From: an uncultured Tenacibaculum sp. | GTDB lineage: Bacteria > Bacteroidota > Bacteroidia > Flavobacteriales > Flavobacteriaceae | NCBI GenBank assembly: GCA_947501615.1 | Contig: CANMWK010000006.1 | Coordinates: forward strand, 62,001 to 126,000 | DNA: 64,000 bases | Direction of reading: 5' to 3' | Shown here: positions 26,107 to 35,409 of the stretch, piece by piece | Numbering within the stretch: position 1 is the first letter of the stretch | Layout: every line of letters starts with the position of its first letter | Position numbers and translations under genes: made by a program | Notes under the pieces: generated by a model | Database searches by the model: none | Seen by the model: the letters and a program-made list of their open reading frames with translations, nothing else | What the model was told of the DNA's origin: nothing

Positions 26107-27501
26107 ATGATTGACACAGCAACTACTGCAGCAATACCTCAATTGGTTACAGCACAAAAGCACTTCTTTTCTACACAACAGACTAAAGATGTCTCTTTTA
26201 GAAAAAAGAGTTTACAAAAACTATTAACTGAGATTACACGACGAGAAAATGATATCTTAAAAGCCTTGCATAATGATTTTAAAAAATCAGAATATGAAGC
26301 TGTTATGACTGAAACTGGCATTGTAATTTCTGAATTAAAAATGATGATTAAAAACGTAAACTCTTGGTCTAAACCAAAGCGTGTACGTCCTGCATTATTA
26401 AATTTCCCTTCATCAGCGAAAATACATTCAGAACCTTACGGAACTACATTAATAATAGCACCATGGAACTATCCGTATCAATTAGCTTTTTCTCCTTTGG
26501 TAGGCGCGGTTGCTGCTGGTAATACTGTAGTTTTAAAACCTTCTGAACTGACACCTCATACAAGTACTATTTGTAAAGAAATTATTGAAGCTGTATTTGA
26601 TAAAAAACATGTTGCAGTAGTTGAAGGTGGTATTCCTGAATCTCAACAGCTTTTAGCACAACGCTGGGACTATATTTTCTTTACTGGAAGTGTTCCTGTT
26701 GGAAGAATAGTAGCAAAAGCTGCGGCAGAGTTTATTACTCCAGTTACTTTGGAACTTGGAGGTAAAAGTCCGTGTATTGTAGATGATACCGCAAAAATTA
26801 AACTTGCTGCCAAACGAATTGTTTGGGGTAAATTTATAAATGGCGGACAAACTTGTATTGCTCCAGATTATTTATTGATTCATAAAAAAGTAAAAGATCA
26901 ATTTATTACACATTTCAAAGAAGAAATCAAAAATGCTTATGGTGAAAATCCGGAAGAATCAGAAGATTTTCCAAGAATTGTAAATACTAAGAATTTTGAT
27001 CGCTTACATAAAATGTTTGAGAACCAATCTTTTTTAGTTGGAGGAAAAACTAATAGAGAAGACAGATACATCGCGCCTACTCTAATAGACGAACCCGCAA
27101 TCGATAGCGAAGTGATGCAAGGTGAAATTTTCGGACCTATTTTACCTGTTATCTCTTATGAAACTGAAGAAGATTTAAACCAAATCATCAGTAATTATGA
27201 CAAACCTCTTGCTTTTTATGTTTTTACAGGCAAGAAGACTTTTGCTAAACAATTGATCCAAAAATATTCTTTCGGAGGCGGAACTATTAATGATACAACG
27301 GTTCATTTTGCTAATCATAATTTACCTTTTGGTGGAGTTGGTGAAAGTGGAATTGGAGGGTACCATGGAAAACAAACATTTGATACTTTTTGCCACAAAA
27401 AGGGAGTTGTTACCCGAGGGAATTGGCTTGATATCACCACGAGATATGCTCCTTATAAAGGAAAGTTAAAACAGTTAAAAACCTTATTAAAATTCGGATA
27501 A
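26107..27501 (+). CDS. Aldehyde dehydrogenase (ALDH superfamily)
   Basis: NAD(P)-dependent oxidation of aldehydes to acids. The catalytic Cys is in NGGQTCIAPDY and the general-base Glu in LELGGKSP; APWNYPYQLAFSP is the cofactor-loop region. The length of 464 and a C-terminus ending in LKQLKTLLKFG resemble the class 3 / fatty-aldehyde group (AlkH-like, membrane-near). With the monooxygenase 4 nt upstream, it plausibly handles fatty aldehydes made from alkanes or alcohols. Confidence 0.93.
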   Translation: MIDTATTAAIPQLVTAQKHFFSTQQTKDVSFRKKSLQKLLTEITRRENDILKALHNDFKKSEYEAVMTETGIVISELKMMIKNVNSWSKPKRVRPALLNFPSSAKIHSEPYGTTLIIAPWNYPYQLAFSPLVGAVAAGNTVVLKPSELTPHTSTICKEIIEAVFDKKHVAVVEGGIPESQQLLAQRWDYIFFTGSVPVGRIVAKAAAEFITPVTLELGGKSPCIVDDTAKIKLAAKRIVWGKFINGGQTCIAPDYLLIHKKVKDQFITHFKEEIKNAYGENPEESEDFPRIVNTKNFDRLHKMFENQSFLVGGKTNREDRYIAPTLIDEPAIDSEVMQGEIFGPILPVISYETEEDLNQIISNYDKPLAFYVFTGKKTFAKQLIQKYSFGGGTINDTTVHFANHNLPFGGVGESGIGGYHGKQTFDTFCHKKGVVTRGNWLDITTRYAPYKGKLKQLKTLLKFG

Positions 27502-27506
27502 CAGTT

Positions 27507-28238
27507 ATGAATCAAAAAAGCGTTAGTGAAGCCATTGCCTACAGAAGATCTGTTCGTGTTTATGATGATGAACAAGAAATTAAAACTTCTGTGGTAAAAA
27601 AATGTATTGAACAAGCCACGTTAGCTCCCAATAGTAGCAACATGCAATTATGGGAATTTTACCATATCACCTCAAAATCGACAATTGAAAAACTTATACC
27701 TTTGTGTTTCAATCAAAATGCTGCAAAAACAGCACAACAATTGGTTGTTGTAGTAGTACGCAAAGATTTATGGAAAAAAAGAGCCAAAGCGAACTTAGCT
27801 TATTTAGATAAAGTATACCCTCCAAAACCTAAAGGAGAACAATCGAGTAGAGAAAAATTTGCTAAAAACTATTACAAAAAGCTCATTCCATTTGTTTACA
27901 ACGATTTTTTAGGTATTCTTGGATTCTTTAAATATGTAACGGTTTTAATTTCTGGGCTATTTAAACCTATGTATCGTGAAGTTAGAAGTAAAGACATGCG
28001 AATTGTAGCTCACAAAAGCGCTGGATTAGCCGCGCAAACTTTTATGCTAGGCATGGCTGGTGAAGGCTATGATACTTGCCCAATGGAAGGTTCTGACACT
28101 TGGCGAGTAAAAAAAGCATTAGGTTTACCTTTTGGAGCAGAAATAAACATGATTATTTCTTGCGGAATTAGAAAACCTGAAGGTGTTTACGGCAAACGAT
28201 TCAGAGTACCTTTTGAAGAAGTTTATAAGGAAATTTAG
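27507..28238 (+). CDS. Nitroreductase-family flavoprotein
   Basis: A 243-residue FMN enzyme with YRRSVRVYDD at the N-terminus, TLAPNSSNMQLWEF (FMN contact), and AAQTFMLGMAGEGYDTCPMEG. Family members reduce nitro groups, quinones or other electrophiles with NAD(P)H. It is the third gene of the alkB unit, 5 nt after the dehydrogenase, so it may supply redox power or detoxify products; the substrate is unknown. Confidence 0.9.
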   Translation: MNQKSVSEAIAYRRSVRVYDDEQEIKTSVVKKCIEQATLAPNSSNMQLWEFYHITSKSTIEKLIPLCFNQNAAKTAQQLVVVVVRKDLWKKRAKANLAYLDKVYPPKPKGEQSSREKFAKNYYKKLIPFVYNDFLGILGFFKYVTVLISGLFKPMYREVRSKDMRIVAHKSAGLAAQTFMLGMAGEGYDTCPMEGSDTWRVKKALGLPFGAEINMIISCGIRKPEGVYGKRFRVPFEEVYKEI

Positions 28239-28646
28239 ATGTAAAATATTTTACGGTTATTTTATCAATTTGAATACATGTCTCCAATGTATTTTTATCT
28301 GGATTTCATCAAAATTATTAACAATAACAAGATCTCGATTTTGGTTTATCTTGAACGATAGTCAAAAGACACAACCTGAAAGCGAAAAATTATTTTAAAG
28401 TTTTTTTGCCATGTACTAAGAACAATTTCCTACAATTTATTTGCTACAAAATAGTATATTGAACCAAAATTTTGCTAGGTAAAATTTCTTAGAGAATATT
28501 CACTTTTAGAATATCAAAAAAACAAACACATTTTTTTAAATTAAAATCGCATTATTAATGATAGAAAGTTAACAATTACAATAAATTAACCCAAACAAAA
28601 AGAAACTCTATAAACACTCAGAAATACATGAATTAAACTATAAAAA
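28239..28646. other. Gene-free spacer
   Basis: 408 AT-rich bases without a credible gene. A short AT palindrome GTAAAATATTTTAC lies at 28242-28255 just after the nitroreductase stop. It marks the border between the core-like run on the left and the accessory block on the right. Confidence 0.5.
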
Positions 28647-29726
28647 ATGATAAAAAAAATTGTCGTGTTCACTTTTACAACCTTATTAATAAGCTGTAGC
28701 ACACACCAAGAAAAAGACAAAAAAAGCACAATTAATTTTGAAGTAAATAAAGGAACAGAATTTTTAATAACTGCATTTAATCTAGCTATAGAAAAAGAAG
28801 TTTCAGATGAGTACAAGCCTTGTGAAACCTCATACACAAAGAACATAAACTCTTATTTTACTCCATTTAAAGATCATCCTTTTTTACAATACATTTTTGA
28901 CAATGTTAACTCTGGAACGGCATTTGCCAGTTTAGGTCTATCTATTATTGACTTCCAAAAAATGGAGTTTTCACCAGATATAAAAACTGATATAATTAAA
29001 GAAAAAATATATAGCTCAGATATTGAAAAATTTAAAAAGCTAGCCGCTAGTTTTTATAAGGACACCAACTTTGAACAGTTTTTCAATCAAAACAAAAGCT
29101 ATTACAAAAACGCTATTTCAAAAATTCAAGAACAAGTTCAAGAAGAAAAGATATTTCAAAAAATCAAAGACTTTTACCAAGATAAAAGACAAGGGTTAGA
29201 ATTTTTAGTATTTGTAGAACTAACAAATAATAGCGAGAGTCAAGCAGTTGACTTTTATGACAATTACAACCCAAAGAAAAGAGCCATAACTTTAGGTAAT
29301 TTTTGTGAATTAGGTTCTAAGAGTACTCCTGAAAATACGATCTTAGATGTAAAAAATTATCGAGATATTTTATGTCATGAGATTTCTCATTTGTATACCA
29401 CTAGTTTATTTTTAGATAAGTATATTGGAACTTTAAACGATTTTAAACCTTTATTTAGCACCAAACTAAGCGACATTCAAATAAAAGATCAAATAGATCA
29501 TTATATTATCTATCCATTACAAGGAATTTTGAGTAAAAAAATTTATAATAATTTGAGAATGGATTCTATTTTTAGAACTCAAGTCAAAGATGTAAGAAAA
29601 GATATTTATTTACATTTTTCGAACTACGATCCAAAAGGTAATATTTCATTTGAAAGCTACTATAAAGAAGCTATTGAACTTATAAGAAAAGCTGCAACGA
29701 GAAAAATAAAAGAGCATAAAGAATAA
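28647..29726 (+). CDS. Lipoprotein with HExxH motif, DUF4932-like putative metallopeptidase
   Basis: A 359-residue lipoprotein (LLISC lipobox, Cys17). HEISH at 244-248 is a zinc-metallopeptidase motif, and the N-terminal part (NSYFTPFKDHPFLQYI, near 68-83) resembles the DUF4932 family of secreted Bacteroidetes proteins. No third zinc ligand could be fixed by eye. Likely placed at the periplasmic or outer face; the substrate is unknown. It is 14 nt upstream of the next gene. Confidence 0.65.
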   Translation: MIKKIVVFTFTTLLISCSTHQEKDKKSTINFEVNKGTEFLITAFNLAIEKEVSDEYKPCETSYTKNINSYFTPFKDHPFLQYIFDNVNSGTAFASLGLSIIDFQKMEFSPDIKTDIIKEKIYSSDIEKFKKLAASFYKDTNFEQFFNQNKSYYKNAISKIQEQVQEEKIFQKIKDFYQDKRQGLEFLVFVELTNNSESQAVDFYDNYNPKKRAITLGNFCELGSKSTPENTILDVKNYRDILCHEISHLYTTSLFLDKYIGTLNDFKPLFSTKLSDIQIKDQIDHYIIYPLQGILSKKIYNNLRMDSIFRTQVKDVRKDIYLHFSNYDPKGNISFESYYKEAIELIRKAATRKIKEHKE

Positions 29727-29740
29727 CTAAAAAACATAGT

Positions 29741-30217
29741 ATGAATCTAGAATCTATTAAAACAAAATTACAGACAACATTTATTTATCATTCAGAAACT
29801 GACATTTTAGATTTTAAAAGTGTAATTGGCTATGACAAACAATTTAGATGGAGTTGGTTCGCTACGCAGTTAAATACTTTTATTGTAGCTACTGATTTTG
29901 GTGATCAGGAGATCGATGTAAACTTAATTGAGAATCATCTAAGTGCTTCATTTAAATTTTCTAAGAAAAACTATACAGGCTGGCCTAGAGGTCTTCAATC
30001 TGGAGTTGGGGTGGTATCTATTTTAATATCAACTAACATTTCTGAACAAGCAAAAGAATATTGTCTAAAATTAAAATCTGGAAAAAAATGGGCTGGTTTC
30101 ACTATCCCAGTGGTTCATAATTCAACCACTCAGGAAACATTCTATTTTGAGAAAAATCCTATGTGGGGAAGAATTTATTACCCACATTTTAAAAAATTAA
30201 TTCACAATTTAAAATAG
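29741..30217 (+). CDS. Hypothetical protein of 158 residues
   Basis: A soluble protein with no signal peptide, rich in Trp and aromatic residues (QFRWSWFATQL, YTGWPRGLQSGVG, KWAGFTIPVVHN). It reads as a compact alpha/beta domain and has the size of a small enzyme-like or immunity-like protein. It follows the HExxH lipoprotein by 14 nt, so the two are probably cotranscribed. No family is recognised. Confidence 0.6.
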   Translation: MNLESIKTKLQTTFIYHSETDILDFKSVIGYDKQFRWSWFATQLNTFIVATDFGDQEIDVNLIENHLSASFKFSKKNYTGWPRGLQSGVGVVSILISTNISEQAKEYCLKLKSGKKWAGFTIPVVHNSTTQETFYFEKNPMWGRIYYPHFKKLIHNLK

Positions 30218-30544
30218 TTGGTACTTTTAGGTTCTTTTTAAGGTTGTTATTGAAATTTCTTGAAGTATCAAATAACAAAACTCAATAATCAAACACTACT
30301 CGAATGAAGCAATTATTAATCTTATCTTTAATTATTTTGTGTTTTTGGTCTTTAACAACAACATTAAAACACATATAGCTTTAAAAGAAACTAGTTCAAA
30401 AATGAGAACCATGAGTTTAGTTATAAACGCAATAACTTTATTGTTTTTTTTAAAAAATTGACCTATTAGACAAGATTCATAAATCAGGAAACATTATAGT
30501 ACTTTTATACACAAAACTATCACATCTAACACTCTAATCACCTC
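30218..30544. other. Gene-poor spacer with a truncated signal-peptide ORF
   Basis: 327 bases. The only notable item is a 24-codon ORF at 30304-30378 (MKQLLILSLIILCFWSL..., stop TAG), which looks like the signal peptide of a lost secreted protein. A second short hydrophobic ORF begins near 30412. The rest is AT-rich. Confidence 0.45.
30304..30378 (+). pseudogene. Orphan signal-peptide remnant
   Basis: ATG followed by a typical signal sequence, ending in TAG after 24 codons with no mature part. It is either the stump of a decayed secreted-protein gene or a chance ORF. Low confidence. Confidence 0.3.
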
Positions 30545-31693
30545 ATGAAAAACCTGAAAAACAAAGGATTAATAATCAACACAACAGATATTAAAATAAA
30601 TACGGATCTACTAGACACTGTAAATAGCAATACTATTTTAACATCTATTTTTCCTAACAAAATTGAAGGGTCATCTGTAGATAATAGTTCTAAATATATT
30701 GAATTAGACAAAGAAATCATCAAAACGAATCATTTCTTACTTATGCTTCAATTTGCTTTCAATCAACATAAACCTATTACAATATCACCAGATAATATTT
30801 GGTTATTAATATGCCAGGGGTTCTTTGAACACATTAAAATTAATTCGGATATATATAAAAAAACTTTAGGAGTAGATAAAAAGCAAACCATCCAAATCAG
30901 GAGAGATGATTTTATCATTGAAAAAGATAATCCATGGGAAGAAATTTTTCCTGAGTTTACAAATGAAATTACACGAACAATTCATGATGATTTATATTCA
31001 AATATTGTTTTAGAATTTTCCACATCCTCAAAAAAAGAAATAAGTGCCTTTGAAATAACATTTATGGATTCTATGTCTAGCTTTTTTAATTATGAATTCA
31101 TATCCCTATGTGGTATTCCACAAATTGAAATTAAGGGATTAATTTCAGATTACACTAAAATGTTAGATGCTTTAGAGGTTTTAAAAGGCTATGATTTGGA
31201 ATGGTGGATTGATAAAATATATGGTCATATAAAAAAAATCATTGAAGCATTAGAAGGTAAAAATGATATTGATTTTTGGAATTCGATATACAAAGAAAAT
31301 AACGAATCTGGAGGCCCATACATCACAGGTTGGATTGCTGATTTTTTCCCATATTTAAAGACAAAGATTACAGAAAAAGATGGTAGTGTAGATTACGACA
31401 AACAATCTATTTCAAAAGATCAAATCTTAAAAACTATTCGAATTGAAGATTTGAATTTTAATAATTATAGGATTCATAATGTACAAATTAAAAATCCTAG
31501 ATTAATTGATCCCAATTATTCTAAATTAAAGCTAGATAATTTTCCTTCTGGTATATCAACAGTTCCTTTTAAGTGGAAATATATTAATAAGGAATTAGAC
31601 ATGAGTTTCGTTTCAGGATTTATTGGAATAAAGGAATCTAAAAAAAGTAATACTCTAGAAACTGATATTAACTGGATTGTAACTAGAGCATAA
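30545..31693 (+). CDS. DUF4419 domain-containing protein
   Basis: A 382-residue soluble protein with the DUF4419 pattern: a hydrophobic helix stretch with ISPDNIWLLICQGF, FTNEITRTI, SMSSFFNYEFISLCGIP, LEWWIDKI and GGPYITGWIADFFPYL. The family occurs in fungi and scattered bacteria and has no known function. No signal peptide. It stands alone, with its own spacer on both sides. Confidence 0.75.
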   Translation: MKNLKNKGLIINTTDIKINTDLLDTVNSNTILTSIFPNKIEGSSVDNSSKYIELDKEIIKTNHFLLMLQFAFNQHKPITISPDNIWLLICQGFFEHIKINSDIYKKTLGVDKKQTIQIRRDDFIIEKDNPWEEIFPEFTNEITRTIHDDLYSNIVLEFSTSSKKEISAFEITFMDSMSSFFNYEFISLCGIPQIEIKGLISDYTKMLDALEVLKGYDLEWWIDKIYGHIKKIIEALEGKNDIDFWNSIYKENNESGGPYITGWIADFFPYLKTKITEKDGSVDYDKQSISKDQILKTIRIEDLNFNNYRIHNVQIKNPRLIDPNYSKLKLDNFPSGISTVPFKWKYINKELDMSFVSGFIGIKESKKSNTLETDINWIVTRA

Positions 31694-31851
31694 ACTATTA
31701 CAAAGATTCAACACCTACTAGTTTTATATTTTGGGAAAACAATAATTAATAGTTAGAAAAATTTTCTTTACAAATTGTTCTTCATTAAACATATAAGTAA
31801 AGTTAAGCATGGTAAACTAATCAATATCCTAACATTTAAAACGATAAAACA

Positions 31852-32184
31852 ATGGCTATTCCTAAAAAAGGATCAAGATTCATTTCTGTGAATTATGTAA
31901 ATTACAGGTGGTTAATTCGTAGAAAAGCGACCTATAATCAATCTGATTATGGAATTGGAAAATTACATGTCGCGATTGAGCTAAAAGAAACCCCTAGAAC
32001 TAGTTTGTTTGTTTATACTGATAGAAAACACCCTAATGATATTGATTCAAAAATTGTAAATCCAATAAAACCTTCAGACATTAGTAACTGGATTAAACAA
32101 GCATTAAAATTAGGATGGAATCCTTCTGAAAATGGAAACCCATTTCGTACTAAAATTGTCAACGGGAACATAGAATTGGAATAA
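31852..32184 (+). CDS. Hypothetical protein of 110 residues
   Basis: A small basic soluble protein beginning MAIPKKGSRFISVNYVNYRWLIRRK; the middle reads as strands (LHVAIELKETPRTSLFVYT) and the end as a helix (ISNWIKQALKLGWNP). It resembles small conserved proteins of unknown function seen in many bacteria. No partner is evident. Confidence 0.6.
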   Translation: MAIPKKGSRFISVNYVNYRWLIRRKATYNQSDYGIGKLHVAIELKETPRTSLFVYTDRKHPNDIDSKIVNPIKPSDISNWIKQALKLGWNPSENGNPFRTKIVNGNIELE

Positions 32185-32284
32185 AAAACACATAATAATT
32201 TGTAAATTGCATATGTTAACTAAAACAAGAAAACACAAAATTGTGACACATTTGAAAATCAAAAACTAAGACTCCTCACACCAA

Positions 32285-32899
32285 ATGAGAACTTATCCAG
32301 AAAACAGTAAAGAACTAGAAAAAAAACATGGTTTTAGTTTTCCTATAGATAAACAAAAATTAGAAATTATACATGATAACCTAATTTTACGTCATGATCT
32401 TGCATTTTTGTTTTTAAAATCAAGAACATTAAACTCTCTCAGCCAACAAAATAAATTTAAAAATGAAGTATTTCTTGATTCTTTTTTAGACAAAAGATTT
32501 GATAGTAATGACAGACTTAAAATTTACAACACAATAAAAGATAAAATACCATTACCTGTTAAAGAAGATGAAAAATTGTTTTTATATTATTTACTCCTTC
32601 TAATTGGCTTTCTTTTTCCTTGGTTAATTTATTTAATAGTTACTTCTCTAAAAGATTTTTTCATGCTTTTCTCTTTAACAAACCCTAAACTTTTTGTATT
32701 TCTATTTTTAGCAGGAACATTGATAACAGCAAGTATTGATTACTTTTTTGGTGATTTTTTCAAAAAAAAACCATCAGTTGATACAGGAGCATTAACAATT
32801 AGGGATTTCATTTGTAACATAATCAGTAAGAATAGAAAAGACATTAAAGAAAATTTTGAATTGATTTTCAAGAATGATATTGACAGCTTTAATCAATAA
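32285..32899 (+). CDS. Hypothetical membrane protein of 204 residues
   Basis: A charged N-terminal cytoplasmic half (about 1-95), then two membrane spans (LLLLIGFLFPWLIYLIV near 99-118 and LFVFLFLAGTLITASI near 140-155) and a soluble tail. No family is recognised. It is the first of several small membrane or lipoprotein genes in a row (32.3-34.8 kb). Confidence 0.55.
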   Translation: MRTYPENSKELEKKHGFSFPIDKQKLEIIHDNLILRHDLAFLFLKSRTLNSLSQQNKFKNEVFLDSFLDKRFDSNDRLKIYNTIKDKIPLPVKEDEKLFLYYLLLLIGFLFPWLIYLIVTSLKDFFMLFSLTNPKLFVFLFLAGTLITASIDYFFGDFFKKKPSVDTGALTIRDFICNIISKNRKDIKENFELIFKNDIDSFNQ

Positions 32900-32937
32900 A
32901 CAATAACAAAAAACACATATAAATTTACGCTATTAAA

Positions 32938-33375
32938 ATGAAAAAACCACATTTAGCTTTTTGGGCTTTAAGCTGCTTTTTAGGAATAATAGGCTTTGTA
33001 AATGAAGTTGATTTCACAAGAGTACTTTCAAGAAATATTGATATTCAAGACAATGTATTCATGAAAACAAATCATATAAACCTATACCCTTTAATTGTAA
33101 TCTGCTTAATTGTATTGGGAACTGTATATTGGATCTTAAAAAAAACAACTATTCCGGTAGTCACTAAACTCAATTGGATTCATTTTATTTTAACTACAGT
33201 TGGAATAATTTTCTTAACCTTTCCTAGAATTTTCACGAAAAACACCAATACTATTATGACTAACTCGGTGTATCTTATATTTATAGGGCAATTAATTTTC
33301 TTATTAAATATAGGACTCGGAATTGCAAAAAAAATTCGAAATACTAAAACTGATGCTAAATTAAATGAGGAATGA
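32938..33375 (+). CDS. Hypothetical membrane protein of 145 residues
   Basis: Four likely membrane spans: near 5-22, 51-66, 80-97 and 110-130. A basic tail (KKIRNTKTDAKLNEE) is cytoplasmic by the positive-inside rule. It overlaps the next gene by 11 nt, implying coupled translation. No family is recognised. Confidence 0.55.
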   Translation: MKKPHLAFWALSCFLGIIGFVNEVDFTRVLSRNIDIQDNVFMKTNHINLYPLIVICLIVLGTVYWILKKTTIPVVTKLNWIHFILTTVGIIFLTFPRIFTKNTNTIMTNSVYLIFIGQLIFLLNIGLGIAKKIRNTKTDAKLNEE

Positions 33376-33757
33376 AAATACACTAAAACTACTGCTTCTT
33401 TTATTTCTAGTTTCATGTCAAAAACTTGAATTAAAAGAAGATAGAATTATTCAAATTGGAGAAAGACTTACTAGTACCGATTTCACTAATTTTAATTCTG
33501 ATTTCCCTGATATTGTGACACTTGGAAATAGTTTAAAAAACAAAATGATTGAATTACAAAAGAATACCACAAAATTTAAGATTAATGCTAAAACCTCATA
33601 CTACAGCCTCCCTTTTGATGTTCAAGTTGACGCTATTTTGAGTATCACTTCTAACCATAGAAAATTAGAAATCAAATTAAAGCATGATAAGGAATTAGAC
33701 AAATTTCATATACTTGGCTTTGCAACTTTGTATGATATGGATAATACAGCTAAATGA
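33365..33757 (+). CDS. Hypothetical lipoprotein of 130 residues
   Basis: A signal with an LVSC lipobox near residue 18 (LLLLLFLVSCQKLELKED), then a soluble domain of about 110 residues. Its start lies inside the preceding membrane-protein gene in another frame, so the two products may work as a pair at the envelope. No family is recognised. Confidence 0.55.
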   Translation: MRNENTLKLLLLLFLVSCQKLELKEDRIIQIGERLTSTDFTNFNSDFPDIVTLGNSLKNKMIELQKNTTKFKINAKTSYYSLPFDVQVDAILSITSNHRKLEIKLKHDKELDKFHILGFATLYDMDNTAK

Positions 33758-33805
33758 TATTTTATTATTTACCTTTTTAATTAACTTTACAATCAAAAAT
33801 TGTAA

Positions 33806-34282
33806 ATGATAAGTATTACAAAAATAATCTTCTATCTTGGAATTACTCTATTAATATTTTTAGGAGGTAAGCTTATTTATGAATTAATAAAGAAAAGAAA
33901 AAGCAACTACTTAAAAACATTAAGACTATTATTTAACTTCATAATAATTCTGACCTTTTGCTATGTAGCTTTTTTAAACCTCGCTTTAATCGTTAGAGTC
34001 CCTCACAAAACTATAAGACTTTCTAAATCAAAAAGTTTAAACAATTTACATCAATGGATATTTAAAGAGGAATTAAAAACTATTATGGTTGGGTTAGGAG
34101 TTATTCTATTAATTGCCTTTTTTAATTTTTTATATCAAAAAAAAATTGAAAAACTAAATTTAATAGAACCAATAATACACATTACTCTAATTAATTTTTT
34201 TATTTTGATTGTATCAATATTTTTAATTCATACAAATGTTTACAATGGTTTATTATATGAATTAGAAATAATTTTTCTATAA
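33806..34282 (+). CDS. Hypothetical membrane protein of 158 residues
   Basis: Four membrane spans (near 5-22, 40-62, 92-110, 127-150) separated by short basic loops; no conserved catalytic motif is visible. The tandem arrangement with the preceding small envelope genes suggests shared ancestry or function, which cannot be shown by eye. Confidence 0.5.
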   Translation: MISITKIIFYLGITLLIFLGGKLIYELIKKRKSNYLKTLRLLFNFIIILTFCYVAFLNLALIVRVPHKTIRLSKSKSLNNLHQWIFKEELKTIMVGLGVILLIAFFNFLYQKKIEKLNLIEPIIHITLINFFILIVSIFLIHTNVYNGLLYELEIIFL

Positions 34283-34381
34283 ATTAGTTGCCTTTAAAAC
34301 ACTTACAAACTAAAGAACGATTATTAAGTTTACTCTAATAAGTGCTAAACTGAGAGTATCTACCAATAAATCAAATTCTAA

Positions 34382-34750
34382 ATGAACAATTATAATAGAG
34401 CACAAACAATAGATACATATTTTGAACGGATAGATACGGGTGAATTAGAATTTTCTAAACTTAGAAAAACACTTGAAGCTAATTATATAGAGAAAAGTGA
34501 AATTGATGCAATTGTGCCTATAATCGATCGAAAGCTAATTAGAGCAGTAGAAATAAGATCCGAACAAAAACAAGGTAAAAACTTATTTTATGGAGGGTTA
34601 CTCCTTGCTAGCATTGGGCTGGTTATTACTGTTGGTACACTCACCGGATTAATTGATTTGAATGGAATTGGTATTATTGCTTATGGACCAATCGCAGGTG
34701 GTTTAATTACCTGTTTAGTTGGAAAGGCTAAGATGAACAGAACTTATTAA
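34382..34750 (+). CDS. Hypothetical protein with two membrane spans, 122 residues
   Basis: The N-terminal half is charged and helical (FERIDTGELEFSKLRKTLEANYIEKSEIDAI in parts). Then two glycine-rich spans follow (LFYGGLLLASIGLVITVGTL and GIGIIAYGPIAGGLITCLVG), a form like small glycine-zipper membrane proteins. No family is recognised. Confidence 0.55.
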   Translation: MNNYNRAQTIDTYFERIDTGELEFSKLRKTLEANYIEKSEIDAIVPIIDRKLIRAVEIRSEQKQGKNLFYGGLLLASIGLVITVGTLTGLIDLNGIGIIAYGPIAGGLITCLVGKAKMNRTY

Positions 34751-34775
34751 AACTACTTTCTAATCATTAAAAACA

Positions 34776-35390
34776 ATGGGGATATTTAATATGTTCAAAA
34801 AGAAAAAAAAGGAACAAATTTCAACCACTGATAATGGAATCTTAGGCCCTACATTTCTTGATAATTTCACCAAACCTATTGAAAACCCAAAAAACTTATA
34901 TTCGCATGAATGGAGAAGAAAATTAAAATCTACTTCTGGGGAAACCAAATTTAGAATAAAGTATTACGGAACACGCCATGAAACATACACAAACTTGATT
35001 GTTGGTACATCGTTTGTTCCTTCTTTAGTTTTTGCTGAAGCGATTCAAACAAAACAAAAAATTTTATTATTTGATGGTTGCAAACACGGATATAACGCTT
35101 TATTTTGCTACACGTATACTGAAGATCAAATCAACAACAGACCTGTAACACATTATTATCGGGATAAAGATGGTATAGAAATTTTTGAAATCATAATTTC
35201 AACATATAATGGAATTGATTATGAAGATGAATTTAGAGAAGATGTTGATGAAAATGATTTCATTGAAAAAATTGATGGTACAAAAATCGAATTTGAAACC
35301 GTAAAAAGAAATGGATATGATACCTTGCAGATTTGGGCGATCAATAATTATGGGAAAATAATAGATGTTGTATCAGAAGAACTCGCTTAA
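34776..35390 (+). CDS. Hypothetical protein of 204 residues
   Basis: A soluble acidic protein; the N-terminus is very lysine-rich (MFKKKKKEQ), the middle holds KYYGTRHETYTNLIVGTSFVPSL and the C-terminal half is strand-like. It lacks a signal peptide. It lies 19 nt before a GNAT acetyltransferase gene and 25 nt after the two-span protein. No family is recognised. Confidence 0.55.
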   Translation: MGIFNMFKKKKKEQISTTDNGILGPTFLDNFTKPIENPKNLYSHEWRRKLKSTSGETKFRIKYYGTRHETYTNLIVGTSFVPSLVFAEAIQTKQKILLFDGCKHGYNALFCYTYTEDQINNRPVTHYYRDKDGIEIFEIIISTYNGIDYEDEFREDVDENDFIEKIDGTKIEFETVKRNGYDTLQIWAINNYGKIIDVVSEELA

Positions 35391-35409
35391 CAATTAACAT
35401 CAATAAAAA

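Noticed and set aside
28242..28255. GTAAAATATTTTAC palindrome as an operator
   Set aside because: It is a short AT-only-rich palindrome in AT-rich DNA after a stop codon, with no second copy seen; chance is likely.
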